Positions 51,483 through 62,565 of a stretch of 64,000 nt of DNA are shown here, piece after piece. The position numbers and the translations under genes are program-made. Each line of letters opens with the position of its first letter. Positions within the stretch are counted from its first letter, which is position 1. The stretch is taken from the NCBI RefSeq assembly GCF_002086455.1, contig NZ_MVHC01000005.1:94001-158000 (forward strand), written 5' to 3'. The DNA is from Mycolicibacter algericus DSM 45454 (GTDB lineage Bacteria; Actinomycetota; Actinomycetes; Mycobacteriales; Mycobacteriaceae). A model generated the notes under the pieces. The model saw only the letters and a program-made list of their open reading frames with translations. It searched no databases and was not told where the DNA came from.

Positions 51483-53768
51483 TCACTGCTCGGTCGAGGA
51501 GATCGACGTGATGCGGTGGATGGTGAAGTCACGCATCTGGCCGGAGGTGGAATCGAATGCCACCAGTTGACCGCCGCGGACCAGCACGGGGGAGACCTCC
51601 CGCTGGGTGGCCACCCCGGCGGCGTCGACGTAGCCGATCAGCACCGTAGAGCCCTCCGACGCGGCCCGTTTCAACATGATCATCGCGGTGACCGGCTCCA
51701 GCCGGATGTTGTCGAACGGCGCCGACGTCACCGTGCGCAGCACCCGGACCAGTGAGGTGAGGCTTTCGCTGCTGGGTCCGGCCACCGGCCGGTGGCCGCG
51801 CCGCTCGGCCGGCGTCGGCACCCGCACGCCGCGCGGCCGGATGTCGACGATCGTTCCGGTGGCGTCTTCGGCGGCCGGTGCGAAACCGGCGTCGCGCAAT
51901 GCCGCCAGCACATCGGAGATCGGGGCCTGCGCCACCGCCACCGTCGGAGCCAACACCCGCAGACCGAGCGCCTCGGCGGCCGGAACCGCGGCCGCCTGGG
52001 CCAGCAGGGCCGGATCCTCGCAGCGCACGAACGACGCCGCCATCCCGATCCGCAGCTGGCCGTGCCGGCGCGCGACGTCGTCGATCAGATAGGTGAGCCC
52101 TTGCGGCACCGGCGTCTTGGAGTGTTTCTCGAAGAACGCCTGTAGCCCCGTGCCGGTCCGGCCCACATCCAGGGCAGCCCGGATGGTCTGTTCGGAGACC
52201 CGGTACACCATCGCGGCGCCGGCCGATTCGACGGTGGCGACGACGGCCAGTTCCTCGGCGAGTTCCCGTTTCAGCGGCCCGGGCACCACCACGGTCAGAT
52301 CGGCCTGCACCAGAAAGTGGTCGATCGGTTCGGGCAGCGCTCGGGTCATCGCGGTGACGGCGGGCGCGGGGTCGTCGGTCGACCCCGCCAGCAGCACCCG
52401 TCCCGGAGTGCTGATCGCGCCGCGGCCCAGCACCCCCAGCGCGTGGGCCTCATCGAGCAGTTCCCCCAGCGGCCCGGGCTGCAGCCGGTTGGCCCAGCGC
52501 GGCCGGCGCCAGACCAATGCCTGCGATGCGGAGACGGCGTCGACCCCGGCACCCTCGGGCAGCTCGGCGAGCATGCCCAGCAGCAGCCGGCGATCCAGCG
52601 GGGCGGCGGTGGAGAACAGCGGCGTGGACAGTGCCGCCCGCGGCTTACCGTCCGCGCCGCGGCTGCCGATCAGGCTCGGCCGGGCCGGCAGCTCCAGCCA
52701 GGTGGCGGCCAGCAGCTGCCAGCGCTCGGCGGTCGGTTGCTCGGCGAACCGGTCGGCGAGCACCGTCGGCGCCCAGTACGGGCCGTCGGCGTCGGGCCAC
52801 TCCCGCTGGTCGACCGTCGCCGGGTCGGGGTAGTCGGAGGCGATGAGCCGGGCGGTGGCCGCCAGTTCGAGCAGCAGGCCCAGCCGGGCCTCGTCGACGC
52901 CGGTCGTCTTGGCCAGTCGCTTGACCTCGCGGACGCCCAGTCCGCCGCTGCGCAACTCCGGCACCGGCATCTCACCCAGGCTGGCCAGGACGACGTCGAG
53001 CTCGCGCAGTAGGTCGATCACCGCGCCGGCAGCGGTGGCGTCGACGTCGGCCGCGGTGGTCTGCGACACCACCGGATCGGGTGCTCGCAGGGCCGCCGGG
53101 CCGGGTTGCTCGCCGCGCAGCACCTGCCCGACCAACCGCGGCAGGATCACCGTTTCGTCGTCGATGCGGCGCAGCAGGCCCGTCGCCAGCAGCCGCGGCA
53201 CCGGATGCTCCGGCGGTGCACCGGGGGCGGCGTCGCGGGTGCGGCCGATCGGGGAGCCCGCCAGGAGCTTGTCCAGCAGGTCGCGTTGCGGTGCGTCGAG
53301 GGCGGCGACGGCCTCGGCGATCTGGTCGCCGCGTTGGGTGGGATCCTCCTGGGTGACCTGGCCCGGATGCCACGGCAGGCCCGCACCGGCCTCGGCGGCC
53401 ACCCGCAGCGCACCGGTGGGCAGCGCGCCCCAGCACAGCGCCCGTTCGACCAGGTCGGTCAACGCCTCGTGCACCGCGTCGGCGGATGCCCGGTCGCCGA
53501 TCAGCGCCAGCAGGTCGGCCACCGGCACCGCGGCCGTGTCGGCCTCCAGCACCAGCAGCGCGTCGATGAGCGCGAGCCGCAGGAAATCCAGCTCGTCGGT
53601 GGCCGCCCGCATCGACTGGCGGGCCTGCGCCCGCGCCGCCAGGGCGGCGATACTGCCCGGCGGCGGTTGGGCGAGGTCGGGCCGCAGCTCCAGTAGCCGG
53701 ATCAGGCCCTCGTCGGGCAGCTCGGCTAGCCACGATCCCAGCGGCACACCCCGGGCGTGTTCGGTCAT
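51483..53768 (-). CDS. Helicase-associated protein (Rv0862c-like)
   Basis: A 761-residue protein corresponding to Rv0862c. Its C-terminal third contains the helicase XPB/Ssl2 N-terminal-like domain (QADLTVVVPGPLKRELAEELAVVATVESAG) and a terminal WYL-like segment (NIRLEPVTAMIMLKRAASEGSTVLIGYVDAAG). The N-terminal half is a series of Leu/Ala/Arg-rich helical units. It sits directly upstream of the XPB helicase and probably acts with it in DNA repair. ATG 53768 is used as it begins MTEHARGVPLGSWLAELP, the conserved start. Confidence 0.83.
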   Translation of the reverse strand: MTEHARGVPLGSWLAELPDEGLIRLLELRPDLAQPPPGSIAALAARAQARQSMRAATDELDFLRLALIDALLVLEADTAAVPVADLLALIGDRASADAVHEALTDLVERALCWGALPTGALRVAAEAGAGLPWHPGQVTQEDPTQRGDQIAEAVAALDAPQRDLLDKLLAGSPIGRTRDAAPGAPPEHPVPRLLATGLLRRIDDETVILPRLVGQVLRGEQPGPAALRAPDPVVSQTTAADVDATAAGAVIDLLRELDVVLASLGEMPVPELRSGGLGVREVKRLAKTTGVDEARLGLLLELAATARLIASDYPDPATVDQREWPDADGPYWAPTVLADRFAEQPTAERWQLLAATWLELPARPSLIGSRGADGKPRAALSTPLFSTAAPLDRRLLLGMLAELPEGAGVDAVSASQALVWRRPRWANRLQPGPLGELLDEAHALGVLGRGAISTPGRVLLAGSTDDPAPAVTAMTRALPEPIDHFLVQADLTVVVPGPLKRELAEELAVVATVESAGAAMVYRVSEQTIRAALDVGRTGTGLQAFFEKHSKTPVPQGLTYLIDDVARRHGQLRIGMAASFVRCEDPALLAQAAAVPAAEALGLRVLAPTVAVAQAPISDVLAALRDAGFAPAAEDATGTIVDIRPRGVRVPTPAERRGHRPVAGPSSESLTSLVRVLRTVTSAPFDNIRLEPVTAMIMLKRAASEGSTVLIGYVDAAGVATQREVSPVLVRGGQLVAFDSTSGQMRDFTIHRITSISSTEQ

Positions 53769-53822
53769 CGACGACCAGCGTAAGGCCCAACCGGTGAGCG
53801 TCGCCGATCGCGACCTGTCAGA

Positions 53823-54020
53823 ATGGACGCCGTGGCTGCAAACCAGGACAAGAAGAATCGGTACGTCGACAACGGGTGGCCCGAGACCGACGGGGAACCC
53901 GCAGTGAGCGAGCTGCGCACCGACCGGGCCGGTGCCCTGTCGCCGTTCGGGAGCTTGGTCTTTCCGCTCCCGTCCGAGGAGCTGCCCTACCTGCATCCGG
54001 TCACCGTCGTCAACCGGTAG
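53823..54020 (+). CDS. Small conserved hypothetical protein (Rv0863-like)
   Basis: A 65-residue protein: [31 protein letters not shown], then [25 protein letters not shown]. Its place between the Rv0862c homologue and moaC2 matches Rv0863. No signal peptide or known domain. It is 11 bp from moaC2 and may be co-transcribed with the molybdopterin genes. Role unknown. Confidence 0.7.
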   Translation: MDAVAANQDKKNRYVDNGWPETDGEPAVSELRTDRAGALSPFGSLVFPLPSEELPYLHPVTVVNR

Positions 54021-54031
54021 GCGAGGACGCC

Positions 54032-54505
54032 ATGACCGGGCCGCTCTCACACCTCGACGAACGGGGCGCGGCCCACATGGTCGACGTCAGCGCCAAGGCG
54101 ACCACCAAGCGTGTTGCGGTCGCCGGCGGCGTATTGCGGACCACCGCCGAAGTGGTGCAGCTGATCTCGGCCGGCGGGCTGCCCAAGGGTGACGCGCTGG
54201 CCACCGCCCGGGTGGCGGGAATCATGGCGGCCAAACGCACCAGCGACCTCGTCCCGCTCTGCCACCAACTGGCCCTCACCGGGGTCGACGTCGACTTCAC
54301 CATCGGCGAGTCCCGGATCGACATCACCGCCGCGGTCCGCACCACCGACCGCACCGGGGTCGAGATGGAGGCGCTGACCGCGGTGAGCGTGGCGGCACTG
54401 ACCCTCTACGACATGATCAAGGCCGTCGATCGTGCCGCCGTGATCGACGACATCCGGGTGCTGAGCAAAGACGGCGGCCGCACCGGCTCCTGGGAACGCG
54501 GATGA
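54032..54505 (+). CDS. moaC2: Cyclic pyranopterin monophosphate synthase MoaC
   Basis: A 157-residue Moa[20 protein letters not shown] (residues 15-33), [17 protein letters not shown] (about 71-87), [21 protein letters not shown] and the C-terminal [14 protein letters not shown] are family motifs holding the active-site His and Lys. It converts the MoaA product to cyclic pyranopterin monophosphate in molybdenum cofactor synthesis. It overlaps mog by 4 bp and heads the moaC2-mog-moaE2 operon. Confidence 0.95.
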   Translation: MTGPLSHLDERGAAHMVDVSAKATTKRVAVAGGVLRTTAEVVQLISAGGLPKGDALATARVAGIMAAKRTSDLVPLCHQLALTGVDVDFTIGESRIDITAAVRTTDRTGVEMEALTAVSVAALTLYDMIKAVDRAAVIDDIRVLSKDGGRTGSWERG

Positions 54506-54984
54506 GCGCCCGGACCGCCCACGTCATCATCGCCTCCACCCGCGCCTCGGCCGGCGTGTACACCGACCGCACCGGGCCGATCATCGCCGAGTGGCTGACG
54601 CAGCGCGGCTTCGCGCCGGCGCAACCGGAGGTGGTGCCCGACGGGGATGCCGTGGGCACCGCACTGCGGGCCGCGGTGGCAGCCCCGGTCGACCTGGTCA
54701 TCACCTCCGGGGGGACCGGCATCTCGCCGACCGACGACACCCCGGCGCAGACGGCGGCGCTGCTCGACTACGAGATTCCCGGCCTGGCCGATGCGATCCG
54801 CCGGTCGGGGCTGCCGAAGGTGCCGACCGCGGTATTGTCGCGCGGCGTGTGCGGGGTGGCCGGTCGGACGCTGATCGTCAATCTGCCCGGCTCTTCCGGT
54901 GGGGTGCGCGACGGGCTCGGTGTGCTCGCCGACGTGCTCGACCACGCGCTGGATCAACTCGCCGGCGGGGACCACGACCGATGA
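54502..54984 (+). CDS. mog: Molybdopterin adenylyltransferase (MogA/MoaB family)
   Basis: A 160-residue MogA/MoaB-fold protein. [25 protein letters not shown] opens the fold, [21 protein letters not shown] holds the GGTG and catalytic acidic residues, and [17 protein letters not shown] is the conserved phosphate-loop segment. It adenylates molybdopterin before molybdate insertion. Its start and stop overlap moaC2 and moaE2 by 4 bp each. Confidence 0.92.
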   Translation: MSARTAHVIIASTRASAGVYTDRTGPIIAEWLTQRGFAPAQPEVVPDGDAVGTALRAAVAAPVDLVITSGGTGISPTDDTPAQTAALLDYEIPGLADAIRRSGLPKVPTAVLSRGVCGVAGRTLIVNLPGSSGGVRDGLGVLADVLDHALDQLAGGDHDR

Positions 54985-55418
54985 CATCCACCGGCGTGCT
55001 GGTGCTGCGGGCGGCGGTCACCGAAGAGCCCATCGTGCTGAGCGAACACGAGGCCCTGGTGGGCCACCGCGCCGCCGGCGCGATCGTCGGCTTCGTCGGC
55101 ATGATCCGCGACCACGACCACGGCCGGCAGGTGAGAAGGCTGGAGTATTCCGCGCACCCTACGGCGCAACAGGTGATGGCCGACGTGCTGGCCGAGGTCG
55201 CCGAACAGGCCCGCGGGATCCGCGCGGTGGCGGCCAGCCACCGGATCGGCGTGCTGCACATCGGTGACGCCGCGTTGGTCGCCGCGGTGGCCGCTGATCA
55301 TCGCCGGGAGGCGTTCGAAGCCTGCGCGCGACTGGTCGACACGGTCAAGGAGCGGCTGCCGGTCTGGAAGCATCAGTTCTTCGCCGATGGCACTGAGGAA
55401 TGGGTCGGTTCGGCCTGA
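54981..55418 (+). CDS. moaE2: Molybdopterin synthase catalytic subunit MoaE
   Basis: A 145-residue Moa[33 protein letters not shown] is the family signature, [19 protein letters not shown] the middle strand region, and [22 protein letters not shown] holds the conserved lysines. With thiocarboxylated MoaD it inserts two sulfurs into precursor Z. The partner moaD2 is encoded on the other strand beyond rpfA. A bidirectional terminator follows at 55435. Confidence 0.95.
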   Translation: MTSTGVLVLRAAVTEEPIVLSEHEALVGHRAAGAIVGFVGMIRDHDHGRQVRRLEYSAHPTAQQVMADVLAEVAEQARGIRAVAASHRIGVLHIGDAALVAAVAADHRREAFEACARLVDTVKERLPVWKHQFFADGTEEWVGSA

Positions 55419-55434
55419 CCGCAGCCGAGACGAA

Positions 55435-55467
55435 AAAGCGGGGCCGGTGTCACACCGGCCCCGCTTT
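55435..55467. terminator. Bidirectional terminator between moaE2 and rpfA
   Basis: AAAGCGGGGCCGGTG (55435-55449) and CACCGGCCCCGCTTT (55453-55467) form a perfect 15-bp stem with a 3-nt loop, with A- and T-rich ends on both sides. It lies between the convergent moaE2 and rpfA stops and can serve both. Confidence 0.88.
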
Positions 55468-55478
55468 CTCGTTACTGC

Positions 55479-56651
<1,173 letters not shown>

Positions 56652-56896
56652 CTACGAGCGGGGAAAGGCGGATCGACCGGAAGATTTTCGATACACCCGG
56701 GGATGTACCGTAACGGGTCTTACCGGCATCGTCACGTTTAGGGCTCCGGGGTGTTTTCACTGCTGGTTCTTCTCAAAACACCAGGAAGCCGCAGCGTTTA
56801 CGCAGGTCAGAGCGCCCTCTATCAAGCCGTTGTCGCTCTGTTATCAATTCGTTATGTGACGTAGATCATGTTTCGGTTCGGGCGAACCCGCAGCCG

Positions 56897-57175
56897 TCAT
56901 CCGCCCGCGAACGGGGGCAGGACGTCGATCGTCTCGCCTGGCTGCAGCGCTGCGGCATGGTCTCGCACCGCGATCCCGTCGCGTAGGTAGGAGCACCGGT
57001 CCAGCACCGTGGCCAGCCGCTCGTTGCGGCCGGCGAGGGTTTCGGTGAGTTCGGCCACGCCGCCCCCGGCGGGCACGCTGACAGTTTCGGAGTCGGTTCC
57101 CGCGGCCGCGCGCGCCGCGGCGAAGTAGCGGACCGTCACGGCGACTGCGGTGGTGTCGCTCAGCTGTTGGGTCAT
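56897..57175 (-). CDS. moaD2: Molybdopterin synthase sulfur carrier subunit MoaD
   Basis: A 92-residue ubiquitin-fold protein ending in the required Gly-Gly (DVLPPFAGG), which is adenylated and thiocarboxylated to supply sulfur to MoaE. VTVRYFAAARAAAGTD is the N-terminal strand. It starts five bases after the moaA2 stop with AGGAGG overlapping the moaA2 end, so it is translated from the moaA2 message. Confidence 0.93.
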   Translation of the reverse strand: MTQQLSDTTAVAVTVRYFAAARAAAGTDSETVSVPAGGGVAELTETLAGRNERLATVLDRCSYLRDGIAVRDHAAALQPGETIDVLPPFAGG

Positions 57176-57179
57176 GAGT

Positions 57180-58316
57180 TCAGCCTCCTATTGCACTCAT
57201 CGGCCGGTCCGGCTGGATGAAGTCCGGATCGTTGATGCCGTGGCCGGCCTTCTTGGACCACATCGCGGCACGCCACGCCTGCTCGATGGCGTCGTCGTCG
57301 GAGCCGTCCCGCAGCAGCGCCCGCAGATCGGACTCCTCGGCGGCGAACAGGCAATTGCGGATCTGGCCGTCGGCGGTGAGCCGGGTCCGGTCGCAGTCGC
57401 CGCAGAACGGCCGCGACACCGAGGCGATGATGCCGAAGGTGCCGGCCGGATTGTCCGGACCCTCATCGACCAGCCACACCTCGGCCGGCGCCGAACCGCG
57501 GGGTTTCGGATCGGGGCGCAACGCGAACTGTGCCTGCACCAGCTCCAGCAGCTGCTCGACACCGAGGCCGGCGTCGCGGCTCCAGTTGTGGTCGGCGTCC
57601 AGCGGCATCATCTCGATGACCCGCAGTTGGTAGCCGTGCTGCAGGCAGAAGCGCAGCAGGTTGACGATGTCCTCGCCGGTGATCTTGGGGTCGAGCACGG
57701 CGTTGACCTTGATCGGCGCCATGCCGGCCTGCGCGGCCGCCGCCAGGCCGTCGAGTACATCGGGCAGCCGATCCCGCCGGGTGATCTCGGCGAAGTGGGC
57801 GCGGTCGACGGTGTCCAGTGACACGTTGATCCGGTCCAGCCCGGCGGCCACCAGGGCGCCGGCCCGTCGTGCCAATCCCAGACCGTTGGTGGTCAGTGCG
57901 ATCTCGGGACGCGGCTGCAGGCCGGCGGCGGCGGCGATCACCCCTTCGAGGTGGCGGGCCAGCAGCGGCTCGCCGCCGGTGAATCGGATATCGGTGATGC
58001 CCAGCCGGGTGACACCGATGCGCATCAGCCGGATCAGCTCATCGTCCTGCAGCAGGTGTTGGCTGGGAATCCAGTCCAGGCCTTCGGCCGGCATGCAGTA
58101 GGTGCAGCGCAGGTTGCACCGGTCGGTCAGGGATATCCGCAGGTCGGTGTGCACCCGGCCGAACGTGTCGACCAACGGCCCGGAGGTCGGCATCTGCTCG
58201 GCGATGGCCCGCTCCACGGCTTCGTGGAAGGCCTGCCGTGCGGCCGTCTTGTCCTCCGCACCGATAGCGTCCACCTGCGGTGGTGGGGTCTGGGGACCCC
58301 GTTGCCTCAACGTCAT
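57180..58316 (-). CDS. moaA2: GTP 3',8-cyclase MoaA (radical SAM)
   Basis: A 378-residue radical SAM enzyme. The SAM cluster is Cys67, Cys71 and Cys74 in DRCNLRCTYCMP, and the C-terminal second cluster uses FCGDCDRTR and NCLF. The protein ends in the Gly-Gly tail (SAIGG) needed for catalysis. It converts GTP to 3',8-cyclo-GTP, the first molybdopterin step. About 45 residues precede the family core; ATG 58316 is chosen over 58379. It is in operon with moaD2. M. tuberculosis has a membrane-protein gene (Rv0870c) upstream that is missing here. Confidence 0.93.
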   Translation of the reverse strand: MTLRQRGPQTPPPQVDAIGAEDKTAARQAFHEAVERAIAEQMPTSGPLVDTFGRVHTDLRISLTDRCNLRCTYCMPAEGLDWIPSQHLLQDDELIRLMRIGVTRLGITDIRFTGGEPLLARHLEGVIAAAAGLQPRPEIALTTNGLGLARRAGALVAAGLDRINVSLDTVDRAHFAEITRRDRLPDVLDGLAAAAQAGMAPIKVNAVLDPKITGEDIVNLLRFCLQHGYQLRVIEMMPLDADHNWSRDAGLGVEQLLELVQAQFALRPDPKPRGSAPAEVWLVDEGPDNPAGTFGIIASVSRPFCGDCDRTRLTADGQIRNCLFAAEESDLRALLRDGSDDDAIEQAWRAAMWSKKAGHGINDPDFIQPDRPMSAIGG

Positions 58317-58533
58317 ATGCGTATCCGATTCGGTCGGCCGGCCGGAGAGCGTCCCAATCGCGGTCAACGTTCCACGCACGTCTGCTCCAGCGGCTCCCCC
58401 AGCTTACCGAGGAAACCGGGGTGCTCCGCGGGCCGCCATCCGAGTAGGATCACCAGGTGACGCGTCCTGCGAAGGCGGGACGCTTCATTTGTGTCCTCCC
58501 AGTACGTGATCAGTAAGACAGCAGGTGAGACCA

Positions 58534-58944
58534 GTGCCTACCGGCAAGGTGAAGTGGTACGACGCCGCGAAGGGCTTCGGCTTCTTGTCCCAGGAGGAAG
58601 GCGAGGACGTCTATGTCCGCGCCTCGGCTCTTCCGGACGGCGTGGAGGGTCTCAAGGCGGGCCAACGGGTCGAGTTCGGCGTCGCCGCCGGCCGTCGCGG
58701 ACCGCAGGCGCTGACCGTCACGCTGATCGATCCGCCGCCGAGCCTGACCCGCAACCGCCGGGAGGCGGCGCCGGCCGAGCACAAGCACAGCCCCGACGAG
58801 CTGCACGGCATGGTCGAAGACATGATCACCCTGCTCGAAGGCACGGTGCAGCCCGAACTGCGCAAGGGCAAATACCCCGATCGCAAGACAGCCCGGCAGA
58901 TCTCCGAGGTGGTCAAGGCCGTGGCCCGCGAGCTCGACGCCTAG
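58534..58944 (+). CDS. cspB: Cold-shock-domain protein CspB
   Basis: A 136-residue protein with an N-terminal cold-shock domain carrying RNP-1 [17 protein letters not shown] and RNP-2-like [10 protein letters not shown] helical C-terminal half ([23 protein letters not shown]) is longer than classical 70-residue CspA proteins and matches Rv0871. It binds single-stranded RNA or DNA as a chaperone. GTG 58534 is chosen because PTGKVKWYD is the normal N-terminus. Confidence 0.92.
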   Translation: MPTGKVKWYDAAKGFGFLSQEEGEDVYVRASALPDGVEGLKAGQRVEFGVAAGRRGPQALTVTLIDPPPSLTRNRREAAPAEHKHSPDELHGMVEDMITLLEGTVQPELRKGKYPDRKTARQISEVVKAVARELDA

Positions 58945-59040
58945 CCAAGGCCGGCACCGAGGTGTAGCGGCCGCCCTGATCGGGGAACACCGGTTGATAG
59001 TCGCTCGACGATGAGCGTCCTCAAACCGGGAGGTGCGGTG

Positions 59041-60981
59041 ATGTCACAGCAGGTCACCGAGGAGCAAGCCAGGGCCGTCGCGGAGGAGTCCCGCGAAAGC
59101 GGTTGGGATAAACCGTCCTTCGCCAAGGGATTGTTCTTGGGTCGTTTCCCGCTTGAGCTGATTCACCCGTTTCCCCGGCCGTCGGATGACGATGCCGCGC
59201 GCACCGAGGAATTCCTGGGCAGGCTGCGGGAGTTCCTTGAAACCGTCGACGGCGCCGTCATCGAACGTGACGCCCGGATCCCGGACGAATACGTCAAAGG
59301 TCTGGCCGACCTCGGCTGTTTCGGGCTGAAGATCCCGGGCGAGTACGGCGGGCTGGGTATGTCGCAGGTCGCCTACAACCGGGCGCTGGTGATGGTGTCC
59401 AGTGTGCATCCCAGCCTGGGGGCGCTGCTGAGCGCGCATCAGTCGATCGGGGTGCCTGAACCGCTCAAGCTGGCCGGCACCGAGGAACAGCAGCAGAAGT
59501 TCCTGCCGCGGTGCGCGGCGGGGGCGATCTCGGCGTTTCTGCTCACCGAACCGGATGTGGGTTCGGATCCGGCGCGGCTGGCCTCGACGGCGACACCGAT
59601 CGAGGACGGCGCCGCCTACGAACTGGAGGGCGTGAAGCTCTGGACCACCAACGGCGTCGTCGCCGACCTGTTGGTGGTGATGGCCCGCGTGCCCAAGGCC
59701 GACGGGCACCGCGGCGGGGTCAGCGCCTTCGTGGTGGAAGCCGACTCACCCGGGATCACCGTCGAACGCCGCAACGCGTTCATGGGGCTGCGCGGGATCG
59801 AGAACGGACTGACCCGGCTCCATGCGGTGCGGGTACCCGCCGAGAACCTGATCGGGCGCGAGGGCGACGGTCTGAAGATCGCCTTGACCACCCTCAACGC
59901 CGGGCGGCTGGCCATCCCCGCGATGGCGACCGGATCGGCGAAGTGGTCGCTGAAGATCGCCCGGGAGTGGTCCCGGGAGCGGGTGCAGTGGGGCAAGCCG
60001 GTCGGCGAGCACGAGGCCGTGGCCAAGAAGATCGCGTTCATCGCCGCCACCGGTTACGCGCTGGAGGCGGTGTTGGAGCTGTCGGGTCAGATGGCCGACG
60101 AAGGCCGCAATGACATCCGGATCGAGGCGGCGCTGGCCAAGCTGTGGTCCAGCGAGATGGCCTGTGTCATCGCCGACGAGTTGCTGCAGATCCGCGGCGG
60201 CCGCGGGTATGAGACCGCGGAGTCACTGGCCGCCCGCGGGGAGCGTGCGGTACCGGTGGAACAACTGGTGCGCGACCTGCGGATCAACCGCATCTTCGAA
60301 GGCTCCAGCGAAATCATGCGGCTGCTGATCGCGCGCGAGGCCGTCGACCCGCACCTGAGCGCCGCCGGGGCGCTCGCGAACCCCAAAGCCGGTCTGCGGC
60401 AAAAGGCCCAATCGGCCGCCGGAGCCAGCGGCTTCTATTCGAAGTGGTTGCCGCAGTTGGTTTTCGGCGAAGGTCAGCGTCCCACCGGCTACCGCGAGTT
60501 CGGCCGGTTGGCGGCGCATCTGCGCTTTGTCGAACGGCATTCGCGGAAGCTGGCGCGCAATACGTTCTACGGCATGGCGCGCTGGCAGGCCGGCTTGGAG
60601 AAAAAACAGGGCTTTTTGGGCCGCGTCGTCGACATCGGCGCGGAGCTGTTCGCGATGGCAGCGGTATGCGTGCACGCAGAAGCGCAACGGGCGGCTGATT
60701 CCGCCGAAGGGCAGCAGGCCTACCAGCTGGCCGACGCGTTCTGTCAGCAGTCACGGCTGCGGGTCGAGGCGCTGTTCGCCGCGCTGTGGACCAACACCGA
60801 CGACACCGACGTGGCGCTGGCGCACGCGGTGCTCGAGGACCGCTGTACCTGGCTGGAAGACGGCATCCTCGACCCCTCGGAGGGCACCGGGCCGTGGATC
60901 GCCCACTGGGAGCCGGGCGCCTCGGACGAGCCCGATCTGGCCCGGCGCTTCGCGGTCGGCTCCGCTGCGCCCCGGACCTGA
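59041..60981 (+). CDS. fadE10: Acyl-CoA dehydrogenase FadE10
   Basis: A 646-residue large acyl-CoA dehydrogenase of the very-long-chain type. The dehydrogenase core spans about 60-440: LGCFGLKIPGEYGGLGMSQ, FLLTEPDVGSDPARLAS (FAD motif), TTLNAGRLAIPAMATGSAK, RGGRGYETAESLAARGE and the C-terminal catalytic Glu in RIFEGSSEIMRLL. About 200 extra C-terminal helical residues follow, as in VLCAD/ACAD9-like enzymes. ATG 59041 follows GGGAGG by 7 bp. The PE_PGRS gene present next to cspB in M. tuberculosis is absent. Confidence 0.92.
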   Translation: MSQQVTEEQARAVAEESRESGWDKPSFAKGLFLGRFPLELIHPFPRPSDDDAARTEEFLGRLREFLETVDGAVIERDARIPDEYVKGLADLGCFGLKIPGEYGGLGMSQVAYNRALVMVSSVHPSLGALLSAHQSIGVPEPLKLAGTEEQQQKFLPRCAAGAISAFLLTEPDVGSDPARLASTATPIEDGAAYELEGVKLWTTNGVVADLLVVMARVPKADGHRGGVSAFVVEADSPGITVERRNAFMGLRGIENGLTRLHAVRVPAENLIGREGDGLKIALTTLNAGRLAIPAMATGSAKWSLKIAREWSRERVQWGKPVGEHEAVAKKIAFIAATGYALEAVLELSGQMADEGRNDIRIEAALAKLWSSEMACVIADELLQIRGGRGYETAESLAARGERAVPVEQLVRDLRINRIFEGSSEIMRLLIAREAVDPHLSAAGALANPKAGLRQKAQSAAGASGFYSKWLPQLVFGEGQRPTGYREFGRLAAHLRFVERHSRKLARNTFYGMARWQAGLEKKQGFLGRVVDIGAELFAMAAVCVHAEAQRAADSAEGQQAYQLADAFCQQSRLRVEALFAALWTNTDDTDVALAHAVLEDRCTWLEDGILDPSEGTGPWIAHWEPGASDEPDLARRFAVGSAAPRT

Positions 60982-61014
60982 ACTCCGCTGTGCCCACCGC
61001 CGATAAGTGCCACC

Positions 61015-62025
<1,011 letters not shown>

Positions 62026-62048
62026 CCGGGCGCAGCGGGCCGCCGCCG

Positions 62049-62558
62049 TCAATCCTGCCTTTGATCCCGCCACTGCAGCCCGACCGCCCATTCGGCGTGC
62101 GGCACCGCGAACTTCTCGTCGGTGTCACGATCGACGACCAGCGTGAGCAGCTGCACCACCAGACCGCGTAGCGGTCCGCGGTGCGGGTCGACGGTGGGGA
62201 TGGTGACCGCCAGGGTGCTGCCCGGCTGATACATCTTGCCGGTGGCGTCGGCCGGATCGTCGTAGAGCCGCAGCAGCCGCCACGGCGCCCGCCCGATGAC
62301 CGTGTCGACCGACAGTTGCACCGGATTCCGTTCGTCGACCGCGAGCGTGCCCTGCGCTTCGGTCAGCACGCACTCGTTGAGGTCGAGCACATCGCAGAAC
62401 ATGTAGGGCCCGGCGTGGGTGAGGCGCCCGTTGGAGTAGGCGCTGATCTGCGGCGGCGTCGGCTCGCCGCCGCGGCTGAACCACCAGGTGGCGAACCCGG
62501 CCAGCGCCGCCGTCGCCGCCACCAGCACCGTCACCAACACGGTCGTCACACGTTTCAC
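62049..62558 (-). CDS. DUF2771-family membrane-anchored protein (Rv0875c-like)
   Basis: A 169-residue protein with an N-terminal membrane anchor or signal (RVTTVLVTVLVAATAALAGFATWWF). An extracytoplasmic domain follows with two cysteines (YMFCDVLDLNECVLTEAQG) and strand-rich sequence PPQISAYSNGRLTHAGPYMFCD. DUF2771 proteins are conserved in mycobacteria without known function. It is 7 bp downstream of the MFS transporter gene, so the two may act together, as in the Rv0876c-Rv0875c order. Confidence 0.85.
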   Translation of the reverse strand: MKRVTTVLVTVLVAATAALAGFATWWFSRGGEPTPPQISAYSNGRLTHAGPYMFCDVLDLNECVLTEAQGTLAVDERNPVQLSVDTVIGRAPWRLLRLYDDPADATGKMYQPGSTLAVTIPTVDPHRGPLRGLVVQLLTLVVDRDTDEKFAVPHAEWAVGLQWRDQRQD

Positions 62559-62565
62559 CTGCTCA